A DNA stretch of 54,179 bases from Clostridia bacterium (GTDB taxonomy: Bacteria > Bacillota > Clostridia > Christensenellales > Borkfalkiaceae): positions 1-54,179 of the forward strand of contig JAFTSN010000015.1 in NCBI GenBank assembly GCA_017467275.1, in the 5' to 3' direction. The position numbers and the translations under genes were made by a program. The stretch's first letter is position 1, and the number at the start of each line of letters is the position of its first letter. Shown piece by piece: positions 1 through 8,305 of this stretch. The notes beneath the pieces are model-generated. The model was given only the letters and a program-made list of their open reading frames with translations, did not search any database and was not told where the DNA came from.

Positions 1-750
1 AGTTTCGCCCATGTTACCGAACGCCATCATTTGTACGTTGACCGCCGTACCCCAGCTGTAAGGGATGTCGTGGTCCATACGGTAGATGTTCGCGCGGGGG
101 TTGTCCCAAGAACGGAATACCGCTTTTACTGCTTCGAAAAGCTGTTCCTTAGGATCGGAAGGGAAATCCTTACCGATTTTCGCTTTATATTCTGCTTTGA
201 ACTGGCCAGCGAGCGTTTTCAAATCTTCCGCCGTAAGCTCTACGTCCTGCGTAACGCCCTTTGCTTCCTTCATTTCGTCGATGAGCTTTTCAAAATACTT
301 CTTACCAACTTCCATAACGACGTCCGAGAACATCTGGATAAAGCGGCGGTAGCAGTCCCAAGCCCAACGGGGATTGCCCGATTTCGCAGCAAGCGTTTCA
401 ACTACTTCTTCGTTCAAGCCAAGGTTCAAGATGGTGTCCATCATACCGGGCATAGATGCTCTCGCGCCCGAACGAACGGAAACGAGAAGGGGATTTTCAA
501 GGTCGCCGAACTTCTTGCCCGTGACTTCCTCCATCTTGTCGATGTAGCTCATGATCTCCGCTTGAATCGAAGGGTTAATTTGTCTGCCGTCTTCATAGTA
601 CTGGGTGCAAGCCTCGGTGGAAACCGTGAAGCCTTGGGGAACGGGAAGACCGATCTTGGTCATCTCCGCAAGGTTCGCGCCCTTACCGCCAAGCAGCTCG
701 CGCATCGAAGCGTCACCCACTGTGAACAGGTAGCAATACTTTTTTGCCAT
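1..750 (-). CDS. ppdK: Pyruvate, phosphate dikinase (N-terminal part; runs off the left edge)
   Basis: The enzyme interconverts pyruvate + ATP + Pi and phosphoenolpyruvate + AMP + PPi, in the cytosol at the glycolysis/gluconeogenesis branch. The 250 visible residues begin MAKKYCYLFTVGDASMRELL and contain the nucleotide-binding landmarks of the family: LLGGKGANLAEM, GLPVPQGFTVSTEAC, VSVRSGARASMPGMMDTILN and the NPRWAWDCYRRFIQMFSDVV segment. About 70% of the usual ~870-residue protein, including the catalytic His and PEP domains, lies outside the window. The start has a GGAGGAA ribosome site about 10 bases upstream. It is transcribed away from its neighbours and appears to have its own promoter. 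Identification is secure. Confidence 0.96.
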   Translation of the reverse strand, partial: MAKKYCYLFTVGDASMRELLGGKGANLAEMTKIGLPVPQGFTVSTEACTQYYEDGRQINPSIQAEIMSYIDKMEEVTGKKFGDLENPLLVSVRSGARASMPGMMDTILNLGLNEEVVETLAAKSGNPRWAWDCYRRFIQMFSDVVMEVGKKYFEKLIDEMKEAKGVTQDVELTAEDLKTLAGQFKAEYKAKIGKDFPSDPKEQLFEAVKAVFRSWDNPRANIYRMDHDIPYSWGTAVNVQMMAFGNMGET

Positions 751-821
751 AATAGTTTTATTCCTCCATGTGAATTTTTACTGAATTGAGATTTTTGTAC
801 CTTTGTTTTTTACCATATATC

Positions 822-850
822 ATTGTAAACAAAAACGCGAGAAAAAGCAA
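822..850 (-). promoter_or_regulatory. Probable promoter of ppdK
   Basis: On the minus strand a TTGCTT -35 box (845-850) is followed after 17 bases by a TACAAT -10 box (822-827). The spacing is ideal and both boxes differ from consensus by one or two bases. The transcript would have a leader of about 65 bases before ppdK. The rest of 751-927 shows only AT-rich sequence. Confidence 0.55.
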
Positions 851-927
851 GTCTTTCAAGCAAGATTTTGAAAAAAATTCTTAATTTTATGCTAAAAATA
901 ATTTTTCGGCTATGTTTTTCCGTCGCA

Positions 928-955
928 CAAAAAAGCACAGACTTGCCGTCTGCGC
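928..955 (-). terminator. Rho-independent terminator (copy 1)
   Basis: On the minus strand an 8-bp stem (GCGCAGAC / GTCTGTGC, one G-U pair) with a GGCAA loop is followed by a run of T. It lies downstream of the 51-residue lipoprotein gene and is a duplicate of the terminator at 1762-1789. Confidence 0.8.
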
Positions 956-1049
956 TCTTTTTCGCGTTGGTTCGGCTTTTTAAGCCGTTGCTTCCCCGTC
1001 AGAGCTTGTTCTTACTTGATAATCCGCACGCGAAATAACGTTTTCCGTA
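929..1049 (-). repeat. Internally deleted duplicate of 1763-2294
   Basis: Bases 929-994 match 1763-1828 and bases 986-1049 match 2231-2294. The two matches overlap at CGTTGCTTC, a 9-base sequence present at both 1820-1828 and 2231-2239 in the larger gene. The pattern is what deletion of 411 bases between short direct repeats would leave after duplication of the 3' end of the giant lipoprotein gene. Read by eye, both blocks appear identical. Confidence 0.85.
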
Positions 1050-1135
1050 GCCGTCAATTTTGATAAACCCGAAAAACAACCGATACATATAGCAGCACAC
1101 AAGCCGATTGCCCCAAATTTTTTGATCTTTTTCAT
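980..1135 (-). CDS. 51-residue chimeric mini-lipoprotein
   Basis: This short gene begins MKKIKKFGAIGLCAAICIGC, a classical lipoprotein signal with the lipobox C-I-G-C at residue 20, behind a GGGAGG ribosome site. The mature part is only about 31 residues. Residues 31-50 (ENVISRADYQVRTSSDGEAT) are identical to a stretch near the C-terminus of the giant lipoprotein at 1814-7405, and the DNA shows why: 929-1049 copies two segments of that gene's 3' end joined at a 9-base repeat. The reading frame is kept and ends at the equivalent stop codon. It follows the 154-residue lipoprotein gene by 19 bases, so the two probably share a transcript. It could be a functional small lipoprotein or a remnant of a decayed gene that happens to stay open. 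Confidence 0.6.
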   Translation of the reverse strand: MKKIKKFGAIGLCAAICIGCFSGLSKLTATENVISRADYQVRTSSDGEATA

Positions 1136-1154
1136 TTTTTATCCTCCCTTAAAA

Positions 1155-1619
1155 TTATTTAATTGTGAGATATAAATACGCCTCTCTGAAATTCCATAAA
1201 TTTGAAGTGTCCGAAGCATTTACCGTAATAATATACTCTCCCTTCTCTTTTACCCTTCTTTGAGTGCCGTCCTGTTTTCCGTTCGCATCCGTATACAGAT
1301 AATATATTTGAAATACATTTGCTCCCGATCCGCTCGGATTAAACCACTCGCCCGCATACTGCGGATGATCGACGAGCTGATAGGCTTTCACAAAATATTT
1401 GTGCTCCTTTCCGTCGTAAGCCCGTTCCACTCGGAACTCCGTCTCCTCCGGCGGAAATATATGTGCCCATCCGTCGTCACATTCTATCCGTATGGAAACA
1501 TCATACTTCTTGTTCTTCGGCTCCTCGCTCTTTTTTTCGCAGCCAACAAAAACAAGGCTTATGCAAAACAGCGTGAGCACAGTAAGAAAAAATGCAGTGA
1601 ATTTTTTCATTCGCTTCAT
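1155..1619 (-). CDS. Small secreted lipoprotein, function unknown (154 aa)
   Basis: The N-terminus MKRMKKFTAFFLTVLTLFCI forms a signal peptide with F-V-G-C at residues 24-27, an acceptable though imperfect lipobox, followed by a charged EKKSEEPKNKK linker. The remaining ~115 residues are rich in aromatic and beta-forming residues and read like one Ig-like or jelly-roll fold (for example GEYIITVNASDTSNLWNF near the C-terminus). An AGGAGG ribosome site precedes the start and a promoter lies just upstream. The protein would be lipid-anchored on the outer face of the membrane. No family was recognised. Confidence 0.75.
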   Translation of the reverse strand: MKRMKKFTAFFLTVLTLFCISLVFVGCEKKSEEPKNKKYDVSIRIECDDGWAHIFPPEETEFRVERAYDGKEHKYFVKAYQLVDHPQYAGEWFNPSGSGANVFQIYYLYTDANGKQDGTQRRVKEKGEYIITVNASDTSNLWNFREAYLYLTIK

Positions 1620-1650
1620 TTTTACACCTCCTTTATAGTTTCCTTATTTT

Positions 1651-1679
1651 ATAATAGCATGACTTTATAGCCTTTTCAA
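1651..1679 (-). promoter_or_regulatory. Probable promoter of the small lipoprotein pair
   Basis: Minus strand TTGAAA (1674-1679), 17-base spacer, TATTAT (1651-1656). It sits about 30 bases before the start of the 154-residue lipoprotein. Confidence 0.6.
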
Positions 1680-1761
1680 TAGATTTTTGAAATTTTTTAC
1701 CAAAATATGGCAGATTTTTTGTCGAATTTTTTAACAAAATATTAGTTTTTATCTTTTTCGC

Positions 1762-1789
1762 AAAAAAAGCACAGACTTGCCGTCTGCGC
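1762..1789 (-). terminator. Rho-independent terminator (copy 2)
   Basis: Minus strand hairpin GCGCAGAC-GGCAA-GTCTGTGC followed by seven T, about 25 bases after the stop codon of the giant lipoprotein gene. The same hairpin is present at 928-955. Confidence 0.85.
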
Positions 1790-1813
1790 TCTTTTTCGCG
1801 TTGGTTCGGCTTT

Positions 1814-4800
1814 TTAAGCCGTTGCTTCGGTCGTTTCTTCCGTTGTCTCCTCCGTCTTTTCCTCGGTCACGGGGATCCTCACCTCAACGTTTCCAAAGTC
1901 GGAGAATTGCCATACAAACGTCCCACTCTGCGTTTCCCTTTTCAATTCGCAAGTAAGCTCAACCAAATAGCCGTTCTCGATTCTTACGATCAGATTATTA
2001 TACGTGGTACCCCAAGTGTCCGTGAAGGATTCTGCGAAGAAATATCCGTTTTCCGCATCCCATACCACAGATTCGTAAGCCCCTTGGAAGCCCGAAACCG
2101 TGCTTTGCATATTGCTGAATACCTTTTCGACCGTAACAGTCGTCTCCGTTTTCTCCCAAACGCCGTCCGTAAGCGTATAAAGATAAGCCACACCGTTTTC
2201 ATTGAAGTAATAACGTTGGCTTTCGCTCGACGTTGCTTCCCCGTCAGAGCTTGTTCTTACTTGATAATCCGCACGCGAAATAACGTTTTCCGTAAAGGAC
2301 CAACTATACTCCTTAAACAGTCTTTCTCCGTCCGAATAAACAATATCTTCCGCCTGATAATAGGTATAGTTTCTTGCCGCATACAGTGCCTCAAACGCCG
2401 CGTTCCACTCCGCTTCCGTAGGCGCTTCCGTAGGCGTCGTCACGTCCTCGCCGCCCTCGGATTCGTTGCCGCCGCTTTCGCCCACAGTGGGAATCTCAAA
2501 GTTCGAGGTGCCGAATTCCGTAAACTCGAACAAGCGGGTTTCGCCCGCCGCGTCCAGACCGTAGGAAATGGAGGCAACGTAGCCGTTTTCAATTCTCACG
2601 GTGAAGTCATATAAAAAGCTCGTATCAAGATCGTAATTAGAAGCGTCGACTTCGGGCGCATAGTAGGCGTTCAGCTCCTCGTTCCACTCGACGTATTTTC
2701 CCGCGTCGAGGAAATACTCCCACATAAAGGTGAGCATCCCCCAAAGATCGGACACCGTTCCCTCCTCCGAGCTCTCCCAGCTTTCCGTCTCGGCGTTCCA
2801 AGTGAAGCAAACGTCCTTACCGTCCACCACGGCATAAACGTTCAACGTCGCCCACTGTTCCGCACCGTCGGCAACGGAAAGAACCTCGAGACGAATGGCA
2901 TTTTCCGTGAGGATCGCGTAATAATCTTCCGTCGCCTCCTTGCCGTCCACCATTAAGCCTTGCGACTGATACATGGAATAATTTTTCGATTTCATAAGCG
3001 CTTCAAACGCCGCGGCATAGTCCTCGGGCACGCCCTCAACGGAAACGTCGCCGCCCTCCTCGTAAGGAATAAGCTCACCCGATTCGGTTGCGGTAAATAC
3101 GTATTCGGCGTTGTCGGTATATGCGTAGATCTTGCCATCAGCCATGTACCACTTGCCTTCGCCTTCAAAGTTAATTACCGATCCTTCGGCGGTATAGATA
3201 AGCTCGGTGTAGTAAGAGGTATTATTTGAATAGAGGGTAAGCGTTAATTCCTTGGAGGTGTAGGTGTAACAAACCTCCTTTTCCTCGGTTGCTTCTTTCT
3301 CTCCGCATACCGTACACTGACCGTCGGCAAAGCTATGTCCGAATGCTTCTGTATAGCTCTCGGAAACGATCTCGCCGCATTCTGCACAGATTACTCTTTT
3401 ATATCCGCTTTCGGTACAGGTTGCCTCGGCTGTTTCGGTGCGAACACTTTCGTGCTTACAAGCTTCGGGCTCGGTTACGTCGCCGCCTTCTTCCTCCATG
3501 CCCTTGAGCACAACGCCGTCCTCCGACATATAGACCGCCCAAAGGGTCACGGATTCAGTAAATTTATAACCCGACACGTCGATAATTTCGCCCGTGTAGC
3601 CGTCCAAGCTCCAGCCTTGGAAATAGTAGACAACGCCGTTGTATTCGATCTCCTTATATTTCACAACTGCATCTTCATAGCGTGCGGGACCCTCGCCTGC
3701 CTTGATTATTTCGTCCTCGTAGCCGCCGTTCGGGAGAGAGTAATGAATATTAATCACTTTTTCCCCGATCCCGCCGCCGAGCTCCTCCTCCGTGCATTCA
3801 CGGGAGTCATAGCACGCGATAAGCACGAGCCAACCCGAAACCTCAGTCCCAAAGTCAAATTCCGCGCTTTCGCCGTTTTTCCAAACGGAATATTCCACCC
3901 AATGCGAGAATTCATAGGTGATATTTTGCTCCGCATAGACGTATTTTTCGGGCGTCCAATCCTCCGCCGTCATCCCTGCAATGATCTTATAGGTGCCGAA
4001 ATGATACAATGAATCAATTTCGCCGATTTCCGCAAAACCCGTCTTCATATAAGTCACGCCCGCATAAGCATCCGTGACCCAGCTGGGTTTACCGCCAACG
4101 CCTTCAAGCCCGTTATCGCCGCTGTCGCCGCTCCCCGAGCCGCCCTCAGGCGCATAATATGCGACGAGCTGAATGTTTTGCGTCACGCCTTTCGTCGGGT
4201 CGAATTCTGCAAGACCGTCGGCGGAATTCATATCAAACAAACACCAGAACTTAAACGTGAAGACCGTACCGTAGAGCTCCGCTTCCTTTTCCTCCACCTC
4301 GGGCAGAGTGACCGTTGCGCCCGATTCGATCAAATCGTAGCCCGTAACGATCAACCCGCCGTTTTCGGTAATCATGGAAAGCCACGTGACCACAACCTGC
4401 TTTTCCGTGGCCTTAACCTGATTATAAACGGCATAGAAGACGGTATCTTCCTCCACCGTATATGTGCCGACAGCCTCGCCGCCCTCCTTTAAGGACCAAT
4501 GCGAGAACACGCAAGTGACGCCGTCCTGCTGATAGGTGGGAAGCATTAAACCATAGCCGTCCGTATTGATCGCCGTTCCCTTTTTCACGGATTCGCTAGA
4601 CTGCGTTTCTCCGTTTACGGAAAAGCTCACGTTTATCAGCGTGGAAACGTTATAATATGCCACAAAAGCTGTGGGCGCCTGAATCGGCGTGGAGAAATCG
4701 AACGCTTCCGTGCCGCCGTTTTTCCAAACCGAATATTCCACCCAATGGGAGAACTCATAGATATAGCCGTTTTCCTGCCAAATGTGATCGTCGGCAATCC

Positions 4801-7405
4801 AAGGCGTTTCAATTTGGTTGATGGGGAAGAAATAGGAATCGAGGTGGGCAATGTAGTCCTCTCCGATTTCTGCAAACGGCATCCGCAGCCAAGCCACCTC
4901 CACATAGTTGCCGTTTTGGCTAGTCGAGCCAACCCAATCGGGATTGCCGCTTTCGCCCCCGTCGCCGTTGCCGCCGTCCATGCCCGTGAGAATCACGCCT
5001 TTTTCATTCATATAAACGGCAAACACTTTTTCCGTTCCCTCGCTGAAATCGTAGGTCGCGGGATCGATCTCCTCGCCGTACTCAAAACTGTTTAATTTCC
5101 AGCAGGAGAAGTAATAGGTCTCCCCCTCGTAGTCAAAGAAGGGATTTTTCTTCACCAGCTCCTCGAAGAACTTCGGCTGACCCTGCCCGTAGATAAACGT
5201 TTCGCAGTGAATCTCGCCGTTGGGGAAAACGTATTGAAGCTCGACCGTCTTTTCCTCGGTCTCTCCGCCGTTTTCCGATTCATAATCCAATCTTTCGCCT
5301 TTCTCGTTCACGTATACCATATAGATGTTTGCAGAGCCCATCACGCTATATTGAGGATCCCATGCGCCGATCGAACCGTCCACGTAAACGGTTTCCCAAT
5401 AGGAGAACGAATAGATTCCCTCCTCCAAGCAAACGGTGCCGTAGTTTTCCACCAAGTCCGTATAGAGCTGCGCGTATTCGCCCACCTTTACAATTTCGCT
5501 CTGCGAACCGCCGTAATAATAATAGGTAAGCGCGCAATAGCGCACTTCGCTCTCCGTTTTTTGAACGTAGACCGCATAAAGATCAAAGCTCTCGTAAACG
5601 CCCTGCGAGAAATCGTAGGCTTCGCCGCCCTCCCACTTCGACCAGTGCGAGAACACATAGGTTATGCCGTTCGCGTCGGAATATTCCGTCGTTTTCGGCT
5701 CAAGCCCGTCGACCGTATATCCCTCGTAAACAGCGGAATTGTTCACAAATTCGCCGTTCTCGTAGAAGTTTATTTCATATCTTTCCTTGTCTTGGGGGAG
5801 CTCGGTGTAGCAAGCGTAGAGCGCGATATCTTGATAGATCGGCTCGCCAAACGAATAAGGCGCTCCATCCCTTGAAAGCGACCAATGCGAGAACACGTAG
5901 GCCACGCCGTTCTCCTCATATTGGTCTCCGTATCCAATCCCGTAAACCGCACATTCGCCCTCGTTGACGGACTCCTCGATTTTTTTACCGTCAGAGAAGA
6001 AATAGGTAACGATAAATTGCGTCTTTTCCTCGGGAGCTTCGCCGTTTTCGGACTCCCCGCAATAAATACAGAACCCTTCTTCATAGCTATGCCCCACGCC
6101 CGCATCGAAGAAGCTGGCAACCTCAAAGCAGTTCGTGCAGTAATAAATATCAATATGATCTTGACAGTATGTATCCTCATGACCGTCAAAGAATACGTGG
6201 TTGTGCCCAAGCTCGCGGGTAAACTGATAGACTCTGTAATCGCAGTCGGGGCAAACGCTCTCGCTGATGCCCGTCGTGTCGCAATCGGCTTCGATCACAA
6301 CCTCGAATTCGCTCATGTTTTCGTGCGCGCAAGCTGCGGGCGCCGTCGATTCCGTCGAGCCCGTGGCGTCCTTGCCCTTGAGGTTGCAGATCACACCCCA
6401 TGCGCCGTTCACCTTTTTATAGACGTCGCATTCCTCGGTGTCGAGATAGAGATCGCCATCTTTGCCGTCCGCAGCGGCGGGTGCGCCTGCGCCCGTCAGC
6501 CACGTTGCGCCGTCCGCGCCGTTCTCACCAGGCTCACCAGGTTCGCCAGGCGTGCCGGGTTCTCCCGCATTGCCCGATTCACCAGGCTCGCCGTTTTCGC
6601 CCGTTTCACCCTTTTCGCCCTTGATATTGCAGACGATACTCCATGCGCCGTTCGCCTTTTTATAGACGTCGCATTTCTCGGTGTCGAGATAAAGGTCGCC
6701 GTCTTTGCCGTCCGCAGCGGCGGGTGCGCCTGCGCCCGTCAGCCACGTTGCGCCGTCCGCGCCGTTCTCACCAGGTTCGCCGGGTTCGCCAGGCGTGCCC
6801 GTTCCCGACGAGCTTCCAGCCTCTCCCGTCTCGCCCTTTTCGCCCTTGATATTGCAGACGATACCCCATGTGCCGTTCGTCTTTTTGTAGACGTTATAAG
6901 CAACGACGTCGAGATAGAGATCGCCGTCCTTACCGAGCGTGTTTGCAGGCACCGTTTCGCCCGTGAGCCACGTTGCGCCATCCGCCCCCGCGGGACCTTC
7001 AGGACCCTCGGGACCTTCGGGACCCACGGGACCTTGCGTCCCGCTGCCGTTCTCGCCCACGACCTTGCCGCAGTTGATAGGGTCGCCCACCGTCAGCTCG
7101 ACAAAAAGATAGCCGTCCTCTATGTAGATATTCTTGATGCCGACGCCGTCTTTACCGTCCTTACCGTCCGTTCCGTCAACGCCGTCCTTACCGTTTGCGC
7201 CCTGAATGGTCGCCATGAACTCCTCGAGAGTACCCTCGTAGCCGAGCTCCTGCGCCTTGGCGTACACGGTCTCCATCGACCAATAGTCGACTTTTTCATT
7301 CCCGTCGCCCGAACCGCTCGAGCCCGTTTCACAGCCCGCCGCGCCGAACAGGAGTGCAAGCGCGCAAGCCGCGCCAAGCAGTATGTTCCGTCTCTTCTGT
7401 TTCAT
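1814..7405 (-). CDS. Giant collagen-like / InlB-type repeat lipoprotein (1863 aa)
   Basis: A surface-exposed lipoprotein, probably an adhesin or spacer protein. The start at 7405 is chosen because GGAGGTG precedes it; a further upstream Met lacks a ribosome site. Signal peptide and lipobox G-A-A-G-C end at Cys25. Residues ~65-340 hold Gly-X-Y collagen-like runs (GPEGPEGPEGPAG, GTPGEPGEPGENG) alternating with three copies of a DGATWLTG...DGDLYLD...YKKxNGxW module. Residues ~350-460 and ~1330-1400 hold CxxH...CxxC...GHxxxxGxCxxCG modules that resemble small zinc ribbons. Between and around them are about nine repeats with an aromatic FSHW-type signature, as in InlB-B/Listeria-Bacteroides repeats (Flg_new). 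Two related ~150-residue domains (AAFEALMKSKNYSMYQ and AAFEALYAARNYTYYQ) close the protein. No LPXTG or C-terminal membrane tail, consistent with lipid anchoring. Promoter and terminator are both visible. Confidence 0.85.
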   Translation of the reverse strand: MKQKRRNILLGAACALALLFGAAGCETGSSGSGDGNEKVDYWSMETVYAKAQELGYEGTLEEFMATIQGANGKDGVDGTDGKDGKDGVGIKNIYIEDGYLFVELTVGDPINCGKVVGENGSGTQGPVGPEGPEGPEGPAGADGATWLTGETVPANTLGKDGDLYLDVVAYNVYKKTNGTWGIVCNIKGEKGETGEAGSSSGTGTPGEPGEPGENGADGATWLTGAGAPAAADGKDGDLYLDTEKCDVYKKANGAWSIVCNIKGEKGETGENGEPGESGNAGEPGTPGEPGEPGENGADGATWLTGAGAPAAADGKDGDLYLDTEECDVYKKVNGAWGVICNLKGKDATGSTESTAPAACAHENMSEFEVVIEADCDTTGISESVCPDCDYRVYQFTRELGHNHVFFDGHEDTYCQDHIDIYYCTNCFEVASFFDAGVGHSYEEGFCIYCGESENGEAPEEKTQFIVTYFFSDGKKIEESVNEGECAVYGIGYGDQYEENGVAYVFSHWSLSRDGAPYSFGEPIYQDIALYACYTELPQDKERYEINFYENGEFVNNSAVYEGYTVDGLEPKTTEYSDANGITYVFSHWSKWEGGEAYDFSQGVYESFDLYAVYVQKTESEVRYCALTYYYYGGSQSEIVKVGEYAQLYTDLVENYGTVCLEEGIYSFSYWETVYVDGSIGAWDPQYSVMGSANIYMVYVNEKGERLDYESENGGETEEKTVELQYVFPNGEIHCETFIYGQGQPKFFEELVKKNPFFDYEGETYYFSCWKLNSFEYGEEIDPATYDFSEGTEKVFAVYMNEKGVILTGMDGGNGDGGESGNPDWVGSTSQNGNYVEVAWLRMPFAEIGEDYIAHLDSYFFPINQIETPWIADDHIWQENGYIYEFSHWVEYSVWKNGGTEAFDFSTPIQAPTAFVAYYNVSTLINVSFSVNGETQSSESVKKGTAINTDGYGLMLPTYQQDGVTCVFSHWSLKEGGEAVGTYTVEEDTVFYAVYNQVKATEKQVVVTWLSMITENGGLIVTGYDLIESGATVTLPEVEEKEAELYGTVFTFKFWCLFDMNSADGLAEFDPTKGVTQNIQLVAYYAPEGGSGSGDSGDNGLEGVGGKPSWVTDAYAGVTYMKTGFAEIGEIDSLYHFGTYKIIAGMTAEDWTPEKYVYAEQNITYEFSHWVEYSVWKNGESAEFDFGTEVSGWLVLIACYDSRECTEEELGGGIGEKVINIHYSLPNGGYEDEIIKAGEGPARYEDAVVKYKEIEYNGVVYYFQGWSLDGYTGEIIDVSGYKFTESVTLWAVYMSEDGVVLKGMEEEGGDVTEPEACKHESVRTETAEATCTESGYKRVICAECGEIVSESYTEAFGHSFADGQCTVCGEKEATEEKEVCYTYTSKELTLTLYSNNTSYYTELIYTAEGSVINFEGEGKWYMADGKIYAYTDNAEYVFTATESGELIPYEEGGDVSVEGVPEDYAAAFEALMKSKNYSMYQSQGLMVDGKEATEDYYAILTENAIRLEVLSVADGAEQWATLNVYAVVDGKDVCFTWNAETESWESSEEGTVSDLWGMLTFMWEYFLDAGKYVEWNEELNAYYAPEVDASNYDLDTSFLYDFTVRIENGYVASISYGLDAAGETRLFEFTEFGTSNFEIPTVGESGGNESEGGEDVTTPTEAPTEAEWNAAFEALYAARNYTYYQAEDIVYSDGERLFKEYSWSFTENVISRADYQVRTSSDGEATSSESQRYYFNENGVAYLYTLTDGVWEKTETTVTVEKVFSNMQSTVSGFQGAYESVVWDAENGYFFAESFTDTWGTTYNNLIVRIENGYLVELTCELKRETQSGTFVWQFSDFGNVEVRIPVTEEKTEETTEETTEATA
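6403..6890 (-). repeat. 243-base tandem duplication in the collagen-like region
   Basis: Two adjacent ~243-base units (about 81 codons each) are nearly identical; for example the same block occurs at 6421 and 6664. Each encodes a non-collagenous DGATWLTG module plus a Gly-X-Y run. A third, more diverged copy continues toward 7000. Recent tandem expansion within the gene is the simplest reading. Confidence 0.8.
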
Positions 7406-7480
7406 AGAACACCTCCGTTTTGCCGTTTTTGTTTTTATCCGCAATCCTCCTCCGCAGACATTTTATGGCAATATATAAAT

Positions 7481-7510
7481 ATTATACCATATCCAACCCT
7501 CTTTTGTCAA
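7481..7510 (-). promoter_or_regulatory. Promoter of the giant lipoprotein gene
   Basis: Minus strand TTGACA (7505-7510), 18-base spacer, TATAAT (7481-7486): both boxes are consensus. The leader to the chosen start is about 70 bases. Confidence 0.8.
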
Positions 7511-7599
7511 GGATTCAAAAGTTCTTTATTAAAATATTTGATTTTAACACAGTCCTAAAAACGTGCTCCTAATTCCATGAATGCTTGCCTATTGCCAAC

Positions 7600-7631
7600 A
7601 AAAAAAGAGCCGCCCCGACTTTGGGCAGCTC
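7600..7631 (-). terminator. Terminator of rplS
   Basis: Minus strand stem GAGCTGCCC / GGGCGGCTC around a short loop, followed by seven T, about 30 bases after the rplS stop. Confidence 0.85.
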
Positions 7632-7659
7632 CCTTTTAAAAATGATTTGTTTTCGTTTT

Positions 7660-8004
7660 TTAGATCTTCTCTTTGACTTTCGCCGCTTTACCCGTAAGGC
7701 TACGCAAGTAATAAAGCTTTGCTCTTCTCACTTTACCCTTTCTCACGACGATAATGTGCGCGATTTTCGGGGAGTGAAGAGGATAAGTCTTTTCCACGCC
7801 GACGCCGTAAGAAATATGGCGAACGGTGAACGTTTCCGAAATACCGCCGTTCTTCTTTGCAATCACGACGCCCTCGAAATTCTGTACTCTTTCCTTGCCG
7901 CCCTCGATGATCTTGAACCCGACTTTCACAGTGTCGCCGACGCTAAACGCAGGCACTTCCTTTTTCAGGTTTTCCGCATCGATTGCTTCAATCAACCCTT
8001 TCAT
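7660..8004 (-). CDS. rplS: 50S ribosomal protein L19
   Basis: L19 sits at the interface of the two ribosomal subunits. The 114 residues match the family end to end: [54 protein letters not shown] and the basic tail [21 protein letters not shown]. The start at 8004 (MKGLIEAI) is preferred because GGGAGG lies 8 bases upstream; the Met five codons earlier overlaps that ribosome site. The usual partners trmD, rimM and rpsP are not next to it, so here it is a single-gene unit with its own promoter and terminator. Confidence 0.98.
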   Translation of the reverse strand: MKGLIEAIDAENLKKEVPAFSVGDTVKVGFKIIEGGKERVQNFEGVVIAKKNGGISETFTVRHISYGVGVEKTYPLHSPKIAHIIVVRKGKVRRAKLYYLRSLTGKAAKVKEKI

Positions 8005-8102
8005 GACTTTACCTCCCATTCAAATACGTAACGCTCATAACCCGCTGCGCGATTCCTCACCGCACCCAAAAAAAGGCAGTGGAACGTCCGAAGTCAATGC
8101 CT

Positions 8103-8131
8103 ATTATAGCCGATTTGCGCCCCGTTTGCAA
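8103..8131 (-). promoter_or_regulatory. Promoter of rplS
   Basis: Minus strand TTGCAA (8126-8131), 17-base spacer, TATAAT (8103-8108). The transcript would have a ~95-base leader, long enough for ribosomal-protein autoregulation, although no known leader motif was recognised. The interval 8005-8305 holds only this promoter and the divergent one at 8212. Confidence 0.7.
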
Positions 8132-8211
8132 GCGTTTTTATCTTATTTTTTCATTTTTTTCTCTTTTTTTAGCGCTTTTTTATTTCACGCGATTTTCACA
8201 CGGCTTTTTTC

Positions 8212-8240
8212 TTGACATCTTTTTGTTTTTTCATTATAAT
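8212..8240 (+). promoter_or_regulatory. Promoter of the decarboxylase beta-gamma genes
   Basis: TTGACA (8212-8217), 17-base spacer, TATAAT (8235-8240): a perfect consensus promoter about 65 bases before the start codon. Confidence 0.85.
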
Positions 8241-8305
8241 GAAGTGGATTGTGCGCGTTAGGAACACTTTCTCTCGCCGCAACTACTTTTTCGGAGGTAT
8301 TACTT

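Noticed and set aside
929-1049. Insertion sequence or transposon end, suggested by the repeated block
   Set aside because: No terminal inverted repeats or transposase; the copy corresponds exactly to two gene segments joined at a 9-base repeat.
6403-6890. Possible CRISPR-like array from regularly repeated GC-rich units
   Set aside because: Units are 243 bases, in frame, and encode Gly-X-Y repeats; there are no short palindromic repeats with unique spacers.
5885-7558. A 557-residue open frame on the plus strand opposite the giant lipoprotein
   Set aside because: It is Arg/Ala-rich, antisense to collagen-like and repeat codons, has no ribosome site and resembles no protein; the minus-strand gene explains it.
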